A DNA stretch of 64,000 nt from Bryum argenteum. Lineage: Eukaryota > Streptophyta > Bryopsida > Bryales > Bryaceae. The stretch covers positions 13,247,001 through 13,311,000 of the forward strand of contig CM073325.1 in assembly GCA_037043015.1 (NCBI GenBank), written 5' to 3'. Shown here one piece after another: positions 1 to 13,868 of the stretch. The translations under genes were made by a program, and so were the position numbers. The first letter of the stretch is position 1; each line of letters begins with the position of its first letter. Below the pieces are notes generated by a model. It was not told the origin of the DNA and did not search any database. It worked only from the letters and a program-made list of their open reading frames with translations.

Positions 1-3000
1 TGGTTGTGACACAGCCCTGTCTCATAAAGCTTAAAAACTCCACCCGCTGTTTTCACTGAGATACCCGCATGGACGTCCATCACCGGGTTTGGACTGTTCG
101 TTGGGTTCCCGCTGCTGTAGATCTGTTACAGAACTTGTGTTAGCGCTTGCAAAGCCAATGAATTGTTTTTAAAAAATCAACGTTGAATAGTAAAAGAATG
201 AGGAATGACAATTACCAGCATAGGAGCCCAGATGACAGCAATCAGAATTGAAAAGAGAAGAACGCCACTACAAAACTTGACCAACATGCCCTGCTTCGAG
301 CCCAACCGATGCTTCTCTCTATTGAGCTTGTTGTCACAGGTCACCAAAAACAAGCTCCCATAAATATCCTCCAGCTGCCATCCATGGTTCAACCAGATCA
401 TAAGCAATCTGTCATACTACAACCGACTAGTCAAATTACTGATAAGAAGAAATGCAGTTGAAGACTTTACCTTAAGCCAGTCATACATGTTGAGAGCTGT
501 TGTAGTGCACGACCAGTCAAGGACACACCGAAGCTCAAAGAGGAATGGAAGAGCACGATATAAGCGGAAACCGATCCAGCTCATATAATTCACTTTTCTC
601 GCCAAGAATTGCCCATACAGAGCGCTCTTGTGGGGGAGGCCATACTTTATCTGAAAAGCTTGTAACGCTAAAGAAAGCGCCTTCATCATATAGAATATCC
701 TTAAGGGCAAAAGGTGTAAATTACGAGGTTTGGGTACTCCCTCTGCACTTTCGTGATCTTCGATTGACCACACAAATTGTGATACGTAACCTGTGTACAA
801 CACTAGATTACAGAGATAATAGATCACCTTTCCAGACGCAAATGAAAACAGGTAGAGAACCCGGTCCACAACGATCAGAAAGAACAAAGTCTGCATACCA
901 ATCCCAAATCCATATAAGTACTTGCTTCAATATCAATGGCGCGATGATAACCTTGCTAATGTTTGAAATAGTAAACTATGCACCTACTCAAAGCAGGAAA
1001 TCATAATACTGTACTCGACTCATGCAGTGGTTGGATCTCAGAAAGCTCACAACCAACAAACATCACTTCGAACCCTGCTTTGTTACTGATGAACTTCCTT
1101 AAACTACTGTTGAAACTAGATAAGAAAGACCGCATAGCTGAAAGGAGAGGAACTACTTACCATCAGCACAATGATGAAAGCTTTTGGGAATTGATCTTCC
1201 ACTTGCGTGACATCAAATAGATCAGAGCTATTCTTCATAAGAGGTTGATAAAAAAGCGCCGTGAATAAGAATGCGAGGAGATCGGTCCCAAAGATGTAGG
1301 CATACAAATCGACCTCACGCTTGCCTCCAGGTATCACAGACAAGATTGGATACGGAAACCGGGTTACTTCGAGCAGGTTCTCCTCTTTCGCTCTCAGAAG
1401 TTCATCCGTTAGGTCCGCAGCCGGCGTGAGAGAGATATGATGCTTATGTGCATCCTTCAAAAATGTTTGCGACGGAGCAACATAGATTACCTCCAACACC
1501 GCTAAGGCAGTCTGCGGCCTGTCAGGGCTACTCTCGATACTTTCCACGCGAACTCGACTACAAGAATTAACATCCAAAGCGTCCGAGTTCGATGACTTTG
1601 ACTGACGTAGAGATTGAAGTAGGCGATTAAACCCAGACTCAATCGTTTCAGGCTGAATTCCTGCCTCTGGCCACTTGCCCACTTCCATGGAGACCTGCAC
1701 GAAATGAGGTGGCGCTTCACTCCCACCAGTCAAACCTTGGAAATATCTCAGGATCCCCAGTCTGAGGTTTGTGAACCAACCTGTGACTTGTGACGTAAAT
1801 TTCCAAACTCTTTGTGACAAAGACAACCGAGCCATTAACTGGTTCTCTTGATTCAGCGTTCGTCGACTCGATGCGAACGAGCTGGAAGCATTCACCAGCA
1901 TCCACTCACCATCCCGGGCTTTGATCGAGCTTTGTACTAAAGTTGCGAGATAAACTAAGAAAAGCGGGAGGACACTGATAACAAATGAATGTGTCATCTT
2001 ATCCCCTGGAATTCCGACTATCGTCCACCATGAAGGTAAAGAAGTATCAGAACAATGCTGCTGGTGAATCTGGTAGCAGTACTGCAGCAGAATGTTGAAC
2101 TCGATGTAGATGAGCATAGCTAACCAAAAGTATTGACCAGGCCCTGGGTTCACAAGTAAGGCGTACAAGAACAGAACAGCTGGAAACATCAGCGTCAGGA
2201 AACTGAAGTTCCAAACGTAGGCGAGTATAAAGAAGAAGTAGCAGACAATGTCGGAGTTAGTTCGGAGCAGTGAGTAGATGAAGTAGAAGATTATGAAGAG
2301 ACGTCTCCATGTCTCATTCATGTGAGATTGTTGCGGAGAAATTTCATCGGCTGGCACTTTGACTGGAACCTTTGTATTGTCCACCGATTCTTCGATAGTA
2401 ATCTCCTCTTTGACAGAATGATGATCTTCTTCCGCAGACGAGCTTCCTGTGCTGTCATCTTCCTTCTCAAGGTTCAATAGGCCAACCAGGTTTGCAAGAG
2501 CCTTGTTACCAAAGTTCTGCACATGAACAACACCCTCCTCTAATAACTGTACACCTGACATGATACTGGGCCTTGGATGTTTTCCTTCCCTGTCAGTGGC
2601 ACCTACGTCCGACCCAGTTTTGCGGTGCTCGCCTGCCGGAGTTGACATCAGTCTTTCAAGCCTCTCCGTAACATGGGCATCGTCAACACTTCTTGATTTC
2701 TTCTTGCTGGACTGTTTCCTCCTTCGAACACCTGCTCTATGCTCGCTATCACTTTCTTCGGACTCGTGATCAAAAACTTGTGAAGGGTCGTTCTCAAAGC
2801 TCAATCGCCTGCCGTTACCAGGATCGGGACCTCTATTTGCAGCAACTTCAGATGCAAGACGTTCCAACGCTCGAGGGGTATCAAACGAGGGTCGAGGAGA
2901 CAGAGCATAGGGTGAACCTGAAGCTTGAATAGCCTTTTTGCGATCAGTAAGCTCGAATTGAGGGCCACTATTATCAAGAACTTCTAGTCGCATTTGCATG

Positions 3001-6000
3001 TGAAGCATGTCATGTTTCATCTTATCGACCTGTTCACGACGACGATGCTTACGCTCTTCCATCTCTCGAATCCTCTGCAGCTGTTCCTTTTTCCATTCTG
3101 CTTTGTGTTCCTGTAACTCGGACATAACATTATAGGTCAACTCAACGAGACGATATAAACTACTTCACCGATTTCAGGAAGCTGAGGCTGTGTGGATAGA
3201 AACAGGAATTGATTAAGAAAGAGACAAACGATTCAGATGATACTGTTGCTCCATCGGAAAACAAAGAGACAAATGCCACTCGTGTTCAACGTAGTTATCG
3301 TTTATCGATATCCACTGATAGTCTAACTCCAACTACCGACAAGAAGTAGTAGAATGAAATAAAGGTCTACCAGAAAGTATTCATAAAAGCTGAACGACAG
3401 CCATTTGATAGACGTATTACAGAAAACTTGAAAGCAGCGACTGTCACGAGTAATGATCAGAACCTCAGATTCTACACATAGTCTGCGACCAGATTAGAAT
3501 AATGATTATCCTGCTTAAACCATCACTTCCAGCAGATCATCAGAGGGTTATTCACCTGTGCATGGGCGCGGGCTTCCACTTGCTGGGCCTCGAGGTAGCG
3601 CAAGACTTGCTCAAATTCACGAGACCGAAAAATATGGGCTTGAAGACCAACCAAGCAGAATATGGTGATGTCAACCAGCGCAGACCTTTCCGTTATGCGG
3701 AAGCCATGGTCATATTTGTAAAGCCCAATGTAAGAGTACAGTCCTTGAGGCAAAGTGCACGTTTGCTCACCCTTCGAGCCGAAATAGGGTGCTTGATAGG
3801 CCAATGATACAAAAATAAGGGTGAAGTTATATAGTCTCAAGAACCGGAATATGGAGTTCCGACGTTCCATAATTGTACCACGCATTCGAAAGAAAATAAG
3901 CGAGATCGCCAGATAGCCCAAGTGAAGAACATCATACTGCAGTGTCCCAGTAATGAAAACGAGCAAAAGTACCAAGTGCAGCAGGTGACGATAGAAGCCA
4001 AAGCGTAAGTAATCGAGCCACGTCCACTGCGAAGTGGTTTCGTAAGATATTTCCTTCCAAGCCAATCGTTCACTGGCAGATAATATACCCGCATGTAATG
4101 AGCGTGGATCAAGCACCCCAGCTGCCATATTTGCATGCAGTTGGAAGCATGATACTATGAACACCATGAAATGCGCCACAAGCATTTGACGATCATCAAC
4201 TGTAAGACCTGTCAATACCAACCGTGCTTTCTGGTCAAGACTAGTCAAACTGAACAATGCGCTCGAACACCAGTATACTTGTGACGTGGAAAAGGTTACT
4301 CGAGTGTCCAGACAAGGAATCTACAAAGCATTTATTGCTCCTAAGACGAACTAACTCTTACTCAGAATGAGCAATAAGGAATGGAACTTTCAAAGAGTAG
4401 ATGAGATTATACCTAGCCAACACTGCCAACAAAAAGAATTGTGAATGGTATAGCTGCTCCAACATTCAACGCATTGAACGCGCCGCCCTAGAGTGAGCCC
4501 CTCAATCGGAACCGTCCATGGTGGAGGTGCTTGACCAAGAACGGCATACTCAGTCACCATTATGATGGCAAACAGACCCACAAATAAAGGCCACAGCACT
4601 CGTAGAGTTCGTCGTGGCAGCATGATGCAAAGAGCCAAAATGGATATGTAGAAGAGCGAGAGAATGTTAAGAAGTGCAAAGCTCGATAACAGCAGGGCCA
4701 ACATGCTCATCTCCAGACCATAGAGCTGACAGAAGTGTTCTATCCTGTGCTTGATAAGGATGGCCAACGTTCGCACCTGAGCTTCATACCTTTCCTGTTG
4801 AATCCATTAAGAGCCACTTTAGTAAATAAACTTTGGAAGAACGCCACGAAAGATTTAAGAAACAGAGAAATAGAACAAACAAACCTGTCTCAATAGAAGC
4901 ATGGCTCTCTTTGTCCATTTTCTGCTTTCTGTCAGACTCCCCCATGAGGAGTCCAGTTTAGCACGCCCAGCGGCATCGTTCTCACTGGAGGTTGGGACAT
5001 GCTTGGGTCGACCAGCTGAAGAAGCGTTTGAATCTGCCTCAGAGGTAGAAGATGAATGAAAGCTCTGGCTTCTAACAACGGGCTGCTTCTCTGTATCAGG
5101 AGCTCGTCTCTGAGACTTGTCAAGCAGAGGATCAGTCGTTCCAGAACGACGTATGCCGCTACCCGTGGACCGTAAATAGGGGAAAAAAAGTAAACAAGGC
5201 TCTCCGTACTGCTGGTCCACACGGAGAGAAGCTGGTAAAAGCTCATACCATCCTAACGTAGTGCATTTCAAAATGCACATCATTAGTACAAGCATTCGGC
5301 TCCGCAACCCTGACTCCAGCCCCCAAAATCCAGAATCGAACACCCTCATACCAAACCAGTAGGCAAATTCGCCATGTACTTGATTTGGAAACATCTCCAG
5401 ACCCTGACCCCACATCTGATAGAGGTATTCAACCAGGATGATGAAGGATGTGTAAAGAACGTAAGTTTTGCCTGGGAGTGAAGATACCTTCGACATATTA
5501 GAGGTCAAGACGAGCATTACCAGGTACAGGAAACCCAGTGCACTCACAGGAGTTATGGCTGCATAAAATACAGCAACAGAGAGAAGCTTTCCCGTGTGAA
5601 GAATCAGTAATCGTTTTATGAAACCTACGATTCCTGAGTTGGACTTTACTTGACTAAGTCCATCCTCCATATCCCCTGCTTCAAGAACTTTCTGGCTACG
5701 CTCGAATTTGTATACTTCCATCACAACGAGGATCACCAGTGGGTCCCAAAGTCGTTGAAACAGAGATACCTCAGGGTCGAATCCAAGGTAAGGATAGAGC
5801 GGACACCACGGATCGACATACTGTTGTAGAATAGGGAAGGCACTTAAGGTGTACCGCACGACGAAGACAACACCAGAATACACCAAAAGCGGAAACCAGA
5901 GGTATTTCTCGGTCTTCCCCGCGACCTGCCGCCCGACAATCCAAAATAGGAGAAGAAATAGGTACCCAAAGGCTACATAATTTTGTGGGACGCCGTAGAC

Positions 6001-9000
6001 CACCAAAAGTACCGTCCCGTAGGCGACGTACGTGCTAAACATGTGATAAGTACACCTAATTTTTTCGACTGTTGTAGCAAGGAACTTTGTTACCCAATGA
6101 CCTGCTCACATCACATTCATAAACACAGGCCAGTAGTACAAGCGTTAAAACTTTTTGAAAAATGTTCTACTCAATATACAATAAACAAGCAGGATAAAAC
6201 AACTTCCAGAACTTTGCCTAAACAGTCACAATGGGATGACTATTCTTGTCGTAGGCACTCCTTACTCACATAGCAGACTCAGCTCTAATGTGCGAAGAAG
6301 GAAACATAAAGTAGAATTTGCAGTATGAAATGTACCAGGTGCATGATTCTCTTCCTCTAGATGACTGAAATTCGAAGATGCATATACAGACAAGAGAACT
6401 GAACGCCCATTCTCCGATCTTAGGATGCCCCACCCCAGGGGCGGTTGAGGGCTCTGCTGCACTGTAGCTGACAGCGAGCTTGCAACTTTAAGCCCGTGAT
6501 TTTGTACTGATGAAAACACAAGTAACAATGCGATGCCCAAGAAGTCTTCAAACTTAGCTTTGTGCCATATACCTGCGAACGAAAAACATTTATTAGCTCG
6601 CTGAGTCCAAGACTAATCCTCAGATGAACAACGAATCGAACTTTCTACAACGATAAGTACTGATTGAGGTTTTTAGTACATAAAAAAAATTATACAAGGT
6701 CAGCGATCAACCTAGAAGAGACAAGATAGGTTTCAGCGTCTCAGCATGGTCGGCAAGATGCGTTGATATCCAATCCAGCCCTAGAAAGTAGAGCACAGCA
6801 AAGTGCACCTCACAAAGCAGGATGAGAGACTGCCTGGTTGCCTTCCCCACAGATGAACTCACCAGGTACACAAGGAAAAAAACCACTGCAGAAACCACAC
6901 CTTCGTCAATACACCTTCATTGTACATACAACAATTTCACAAACCGTTACTTCTGAAGAGTAGTAGCCTTGCTCAAACTTTACATCAGCATAGCAACGTG
7001 CCAAGTGAATAGACATCGCTATTGAACAGACAATAACAATCATAACCTCAGAATAGCAATGATCGCAAAAAGAAACGTTAGCAAGAGCGTAATAAGAGCA
7101 ACTTTATGGACTTTAGATACCTAACTTAGTGAAAATGAGGTGAATTTTACAATGTCTCAATGATGAACTAGGCAATCATAGTACTTACTGTAAACTGCAT
7201 GCAGCAAACCATCCTTCATGCCCACATTAAAAATGAGGATCAATGATATCACATGGGCGCTTCTACGCACAAACCATGCTACCACTGCTAGTACCACTAG
7301 CTTCTTATCTTCACGTTCTGCATGAACGAAGCAAACGTTAAGAGTTCGCTGATCAGATTCAAGTAATCACCTTAGGCACAAATGCTTACGAGAACCAATA
7401 GCGTTTAAAGGGAGCACAACCATTACAACAATCCTAAAGAAGAGAAACGATTCTAGAAGGCTTGCTTTGTAGCATAAAGGAGACAATATCGACCTTCCTC
7501 AAGTGACCCTAACGTATCTTCTCCATTATGACTTTCTGCTTCGCCCAAGTTATGTACGATATTATTGCTGACGAAAATGTCAGTAGCTACAAGCAACCCC
7601 AGCGCATACTGGGCAAAGATGAAGAACCCCGGAGTTGAATAGTGCCACAGACCAATTAAGTGCCAAATTTCGGTACCCTGCACACAAGAAAGTGGATAAC
7701 TGAATCAAACCATTGGGCTGCTTGAGCGATTGAATAACCAAAGGAATACTGTCCGTTTAAGGATCTTCAATACCAAAGTCTCGAAAGTACTACGGGTCCA
7801 AGAAAGTGTCGAAGCGATCTCAAACAAGAAATTGAACTCATCTAGAAAAACTCCGAGAACATGACGTTTCATTGTAGAGGGGAGTGTGCATGTACATACC
7901 AGGTCAAACTCGGTCTTCATGATAGAAAAAGCGGCGTTGAAGAAGTAGGTCGTCAGGGCATACAGGAGGATGAAACCTAGAAGTAGTGGATTGAGCCTTT
8001 GCAAAGTGCTGACTGAGGGGAAGGCAAAGAAGATGTAGCCCACGTACAGCAGCAAAGCAAAGGCACAAAGACTTGCATACACGAAGCTCCAACACACAAG
8101 TGCCACCATGCATATCTGTTGTTCACACAAAATGGTACATTTTCACCAACGGATTCCCTTATACAAACAATATAGCAATGAAGTGAAACCAGAAATATTT
8201 TTCTGCTAAGTTGGAAACTCTGAAGAAAATTTCTTTAGTGCCTTAAAACCATACAGTGTAAATTTCTAAGCCTCATAAAGTGAACATGAACATCTTAACG
8301 CCAGCCGAAAGAACTCCTGTAAGGGATGCCTTTAACAACCACGTCAAGATCAGAGAAGAATCTTACAGGGAAGCCATAAGTAAAAAAATTTATAGTAGCA
8401 TGTTGGAAAGCAACAACGCGCCTTTGCTCAAGAATCCACCTTCTTGAATTCCTGCTCCATGAGATTGAGTAGATCAGACACCAATAGACGCCATCGATAA
8501 TCGACCCAGCACAGACTTGAGAAATAAAAGCATAAAAGCTTTGGCAATTTAAACTTACAGTGACTCTCTTTGACCGGGTCCGTGAGCACTGGGCAAGAGG
8601 CTCTCCGTGAGTAAGTCACTGTCACAACCGCCGTGATTGAAAGACCGTGCATTGCGACTATAACTTGTTGGCAAACTATATCCACTCTCGGCAACTTGTT
8701 GCCTACGATCCTCATCTAGGTCATTCACTGCAACACACAGCTGCCGTACAGGAAGATTTAGAATCGTATATATTCAAGTACTCTTCGTCCTCAAGCTACA
8801 AATCGACGGTTCAGAAAACTGGAATGTGCGAATCAAGCTCAAAAGCTTATATGAAGCAGGAAACTGGAATGTGCGAATCAAGCTCAAAAGCTTATATGAA
8901 GCAGGAAACTGGAATGTGCGAATCAAGCTCAAAAGCTTGTATGAAGCTGTACAGCCACTTGTAAGAAGCATACCAAAATGAAGAACGCAACAAGAGCCAC

Positions 9001-10737
9001 GCTTTGGATGATCTCCGGCAATCCCATCTCTGGGAGCACTATTTTGAATAAGCCAACATAATCAGAAGTTTCTTTCAATTTCTCAGGGAACGAAATGGGA
9101 AGTTGATACAGATACTGTAACATGATGTGTATTCCTGTGAAGTACATCAAGGGCCTCCATCCTCTGCAGACCACCTCAACAAAATAAGATAAGCGGCAAT
9201 CTAACATAGACTGTGAAGACACGCCACATGATGATGAGAAGCAAGATAAATTTTGAGTTGACCTAAGGTCTAGAACAATGCAAGAGGCAAGTCATACCGT
9301 GAGAGCCCAACAAAGTTGCTCGTCATAGACCAATGAAGAAGTCCGACACAACTAAAAATGAAGTACGGAAGAGCAATCCAGGATGGACGAGCCACTCCCG
9401 CTATCAATTGGACAGTCGGAAGCACAAAGCTGATCAAGTTGGCTCTCCAGTGAAACAAATCCTCGTCTGCAGTCACACAAGCAAAGTATGACTTAAAGTT
9501 CTGATGTGAATTGTCGAAGACTGACTTCTAAGAGAAAGTGATGTAGAGGGTGATCATTGAAACAACTGAATCTTCAACTCTTGCCTCAATATATTACATC
9601 CTCCATAGGTTTCCAAATGGCACCAACAGTGTACTGGTTACAGTTAGATTAGAGCTAAGCTAAACTGGTAAGCATACAGAATCCTCTACTGGCTCCCGTG
9701 CCTCGAGAACTCAAAGAAATTAAGGGCCTTGGATAGAACTCCATTTAAGTAAGCCGAGTATGTGTACCATAATAGACATGAGAGGACCCTGAAGTTGCTG
9801 AGTGCTGCTCTTGATACAGAGCACAGGCAGCTGTTAACGCCACAGCAAGCTGAGGAGCCATTCTCAAGAACACTTCCGAGCTGCTTTCCCACGGATTTAG
9901 GCTGCTTGAGACAGGCAGACAACCTACATAAGCAACTGTTCGCAACACACACAAAAAAATCCCAATTACTTGTCAAATGATGGTCTCACCTGGATAAACC
10001 CAAAACCTTCAGCCATTCCGAACTGGTATCGTCCGCAGCAATTACCGTACATCCAATTGCCACTATACCCTCGATAACGATCACGAAAGTGGCCAACAAC
10101 ACCACTGACATCCATAATTTCCGCCTCGGCCGTGTTATATCTGGCAGACTTCCACCAGGGTTGTGAACACAACATGGAAACAGAGGCATAATTTGCTCCG
10201 CGAATAATTTAGACTGCAATATCTCTCAACGAATCCGACTCCTTACGATTATTGTGCTCCAACAAACAAGTAACATGTCAATACCATAATTCTCCATTAT
10301 TCAGGATTTTCAAGAATCGAATACGGAGCCCTAGATCTTCATACTCATGTAACAAAGTTAAAATAAGCACTCTAAACCTTAGATTCTACTCAAAACTGAG
10401 CACCAAAACCAACATACCTCGCCGCTGCGTCTTGAATTGGACCACAAAAAACGTAATCAGGAAGCAAAAGGAGATCAAACTCCAACTCCCAAGGGCAGCT
10501 GGAAATCATAATCAAAACAAGGATCACTTAGCTATACGAGCCAAATCGTGAACCCTAAACTCAAAATTTTCGAAACAGGGGACTTCGATCGATCCACACT
10601 CGATAATAAGAATATAAAATCAAACACGTCACACATCTTGACGATGTCAAAGCGTAGTAACAAGACAAAAGGCTAATATTTAACTAACCGAGGAGTAGCA
10701 ACACCGGGGCAAACGCCCCGATGGCCGAAACTTGCAT
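1..10737 (-). CDS. PIEZO: PIEZO mechanosensitive cation channel (3' part beyond window)
   Basis: Plant-type PIEZO: a very large multipass membrane protein forming a trimeric stretch-gated cation channel. The start is the ATG at 10737 (MQVSAIGAFAPVLLLL). Exon 1 (10689-10737), exon 2 (10418-10498) and exon 3 (9990-10140) join in phase through GT-AG sites. Later exons give PIEZO-like blocks: about 7920-8115 (VGYIFFAFPSVSTLQRLN), 7465-7683 (EIWHLIGLWHYSTPGFF), 6717-6895 (LILLCEVHFAVLYFLGLD), 4870-6040, 3557-4255 (FYRHLLHLVLLLVFITGTL), a large exon at about 1160-3120 with a charged, coiled-coil and Ser-rich linker, then ELRCVLDWSCTTTALNMYDW near 475-540. The outer helix (GVLLFSILIAVIWAPML) lies near 218-268. 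The last visible exon (1-122) begins IYSSGNPTNSPNP, the start of the extracellular cap. The remaining cap, inner pore helix and cytoplasmic tail, roughly 300 residues in relatives, are off the left edge. Many exons are only approximately placed. Confidence 0.95.
8816..8950. repeat. Tandem repeat, 3 x 45 bp, in a PIEZO intron
   Basis: Three consecutive 45-bp units start at 8816, 8861 and 8906. The first two are nearly identical; the third differs at a few bases near its end. Each unit contains the short palindrome AAGCTCAAAAGCTT (5-bp stem, CAAA loop). The array lies just downstream of the donor near 8978 of a PIEZO exon, so it is intronic. A 45-bp unit keeps frame, but no exon reads through it. 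Confidence 0.85.
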
Positions 10738-11130
10738 TGCTTGTATCAAGCGTGCGAATATTGCCCTGTGTCTCTGAATCTCATCCTAAACCAGCTATAA
10801 TCCACCGATATCGATTTGTAGCTTCCTCAGATTTTCTGAGTTAAAGCATCCTGGAGATTCGGAGCAGATTTTTTTTGTAGAATTAGCAGGGAGAGCGCGA
10901 AACCCTAGTAAGAATTTGATGCATCAGTTGATGGGAAGAATTTTAATGAAACGATGCAAACTGAAACGGGGATCGCCGAATCACTTGAATGTGCAGCAGA
11001 GGAGGAATAGCGGAATAAGCTAATGGAGGGTTCGGCGGGTTGAGCGGAATGGGACCGGGGCGGGTAGGGTCGGTGGAGCCCGGTCCGGGTAGCATCTCGC
11101 GGGTATCAAGCGCCCACGTTTAGGCACAGG
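10738..11130 (-). promoter_or_regulatory. PIEZO leader and GC-rich promoter with telo box
   Basis: Directly upstream of the PIEZO ATG. A plant telo box (AAACCCTA) is at 10900-10907. The stretch 11030-11110 is strongly GC-rich (GGGACCGGGGCGGG type) and stands out against AT-rich DNA on its far side, as expected for a constitutive promoter. The transcription start is not determined. Confidence 0.5.
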
Positions 11131-11589
11131 GCCTCAATCAGAATGTGCCACTTGGATTTTCTTATATGCTTTTGAGACCCAGGTGGAGCCTGCTTAGTGC
11201 CTCACTGCCAGTTGTGCTTTGTCACTTATCACCACTTTATGCTAGTACTGTACTTGCCATTGGTCCGTATACATAAAAAATGTTGAACATTAGAACTTTG
11301 ACTAAAGAACCGCACATGCAAAATGTGTTTCTACTTGATTGGTGTTAGGGAGAAAGTGATTGCATTGCTTACGAGGGCTATGGAGAAAGAGAGTTGTAAA
11401 TTACAATAAAAAAAGACTTCTAGTATTCATGCTACGTTATCATCAAGATCGGCATAAACTAAGCAATTTCTCGGTGCACAAAATCCCAAGTCCACAAGCT
11501 ATGGGTGAGCTTAGAAGATGCACAAATATTCTTGGTATCTATACAAGCATTGATGTTGCTATAAATCAAGAAGAAGGAAAAGAAGAACT

Positions 11590-11930
11590 TCTACCCTATT
11601 TGAGGCCGACATGAATAGAGAGTTTGTTCAACCTATCCATTGGATGCATGCCCATAAGTCATAACACCAATGGTGAGACTAATACCTCCTCTCAAAGTGG
11701 ATACTAGGCTAGTTCCTACCTAGCTGCTAGTGCGTTAGACGCACTCGACGTGGTACAGTCCAAAGATTGTTGAGGTAGTCATATAACGAGGTCTAGAAAC
11801 CCCCCGCTATACTTAGGAAGACTGAGTTGCTGAGCACCACACTGTCATAGAAAATTTAACCCACCCACAACCTTCTCATTAGGGGCCATGAGCCTTAACC
11901 GCCAAGCTATAGCTTGTGGTGCTTTTAACA
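11590..11930 (-). mobile_element. SINE-like dispersed repeat, copy 1
   Basis: Read on the minus strand, this segment matches the plus-strand segment 49610-49945 over about 330 bp, with several long near-identical blocks (for example AGCAGCTAGGTAGGAACTAG). Its 5' part (about 11908 down to 11890) reads AGCTTGGCGGTTAAGGCTC, like the A-box region of a tRNA gene (TGGCNNAGTGG). About 40 bases further is GGTTGTGGGTGGGTTAAAT, a worn B-box-like run. That fits a tRNA-derived SINE. The 3' end and any target duplication are not sharp. Confidence 0.5.
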
Positions 11931-13868
11931 TTGCCGCAACCTATGCTTCTAGATGGATCCCAACAATATAAATCCAAGTTCAAATGTAGTTATAAGTTGT
12001 GCACATATATGGAGTAATTTTAATACCATTAATTCTAATAACATATTGGTTGTTTATTTGCTCATAGAACTTCATTTGTCGTTGCAGGCTTGAGTTGTTT
12101 GTCCATGGTAGAAGCTATTTATTAATTGAGTTGTTTATTTTACCAATTTTATAGTGAGTAGAAGCACTTTCCACAACTTTGGAGTATGACAAGTGTAAAG
12201 AAGGTGCTCGTAGTTGTTGGGTGATGTTCTAAAATGAAATAAGCATTTCCTAAATTTTGTCAAAATCGTTATTAACCTAATAAATATTCAATGGACAAAA
12301 GGATGAAATCCAATTCTTCTTTGACAACAAATATTCTAATTTAGTGGTTGAAGCATAAGGACTGGTTTCGGACTAGACGGATTCAGCAATTTGAAGTGAA
12401 ACAATTGCTTCTAAGCAATACTTCAAAATCCTCAACTTCATCATCATTTTCAAATAATTTTCTTGTTGCTTTCGGCGCTCACCAAGGCTTTATTTTGTTG
12501 AATGTAAGAGTATATTTTTGTGTGACCTTTGTTTGTGTGTATGTTTGCATCTCGTGTTGTATTTTTATTTTTTTTACATATGGGGTTTTGTCGCTTAAAC
12601 TATATTTGAAATCACCCTACGCGAAGGCATGCATACCTCTCCTAGATCCTCAACTTTGAACTGACACTTTTCTAGCAATAATAATATTACCCATAGTGCT
12701 TTAAGCGGTGTTCACCTTTTGACATATCGTAAAATAGCCATGTGTTAAAGTAGGATACTCTTTGCGTAGGCTGAATCCACTCATCCATAGAATCTTGGTC
12801 AATAGTGGAGTAAATCCAACCAAATGACTTGGATATTTGTTGTTCATTATTGAAATACTAATTATTTTAATTTAATACACAGTATGCCAATTTTGAGATT
12901 ACCTTGATGAAAGTACTTCAGCAAGTTCAAGAAATTTGGTATTTTAAAGTGTAAACACTTTAAAGCACTTTTTCGAGTATTCTAAAATTTGACACGACTC
13001 TTACTAAGGCAAGCTTCCATTATCTTTTAGTGCATGTATAGCTTTTAAATTGTGTTTTTGGATGCCAAACTGCAACATGTATGTAAATTTGAGACATTGT
13101 TTGATTACCAACTCATAATTGATGATTGATGACGTCAAATGCAATTAATGTGTACCTTACACCAACCTTTATAATTCATTGGTTGAGCTTATTTCACCTA
13201 ACATACTTAAAGCACTTCAAGTATTTACAACACAATACTGCCATGGGTCGTGACAAATGTGTAGACGGGCCCCATGAAGTCATATCTTCCATAATGGCAC
13301 TATGGCAATGGTGAACATGAAGACAAGCTCCCCAAAGAGAGACGTTTTATATTACATAGAAGTCATGTTTTACATTAAAATAATTGTATGAGGTTGGCGG
13401 AGTGGGGGTGCGGCAAGACTGAATTATGGGGAAGTGGGCTATGCCGAGGCATGACTACAGAGGGGACCAGTGAGGAAATAAAGTCGGTAGCTATGGTCTC
13501 GTAGTGACATGACACCAACCTCTTCTTGAGACCTTTTTCTGTATATCACCTATCGATGCTCTTAGTTTGACCTCATTGTTTGGAACCCCTAGATACCCAC
13601 TTTAGTCAACTTCGATATTCAAAGTAGTCAAACCTTACAATCTTGCATAATACATTCACATTTTGTAATTAAAAACTCAAATCACACTAATAACTTGAAA
13701 ATCATACCCTTGCAAGTTTAAAAAATTTATTTTCTTACACTAATCACGGCAACAAGGTTTTAAGAGACTTTGGAATATCTCAAATGAACGATTATTATAG
13801 AATCCTTTCTTCTAAACTTTTACATGAATTAGATGGATGGCATCAATACATAAATACCTACATTTAGG
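11931..13868. other. AT-rich spacer without recognised gene
   Basis: No supported coding region. The DNA is AT-rich with only short chance frames. A GC-richer patch at about 13390-13510 interrupts it and is not explained; it has no useful open frame. Confidence 0.5.

Noticed and set aside
1020-1085. TTCGAACCC motif suggesting a tRNA B box
   Set aside because: It lies in a PIEZO intron with no A box at tRNA spacing and no cloverleaf pairing.
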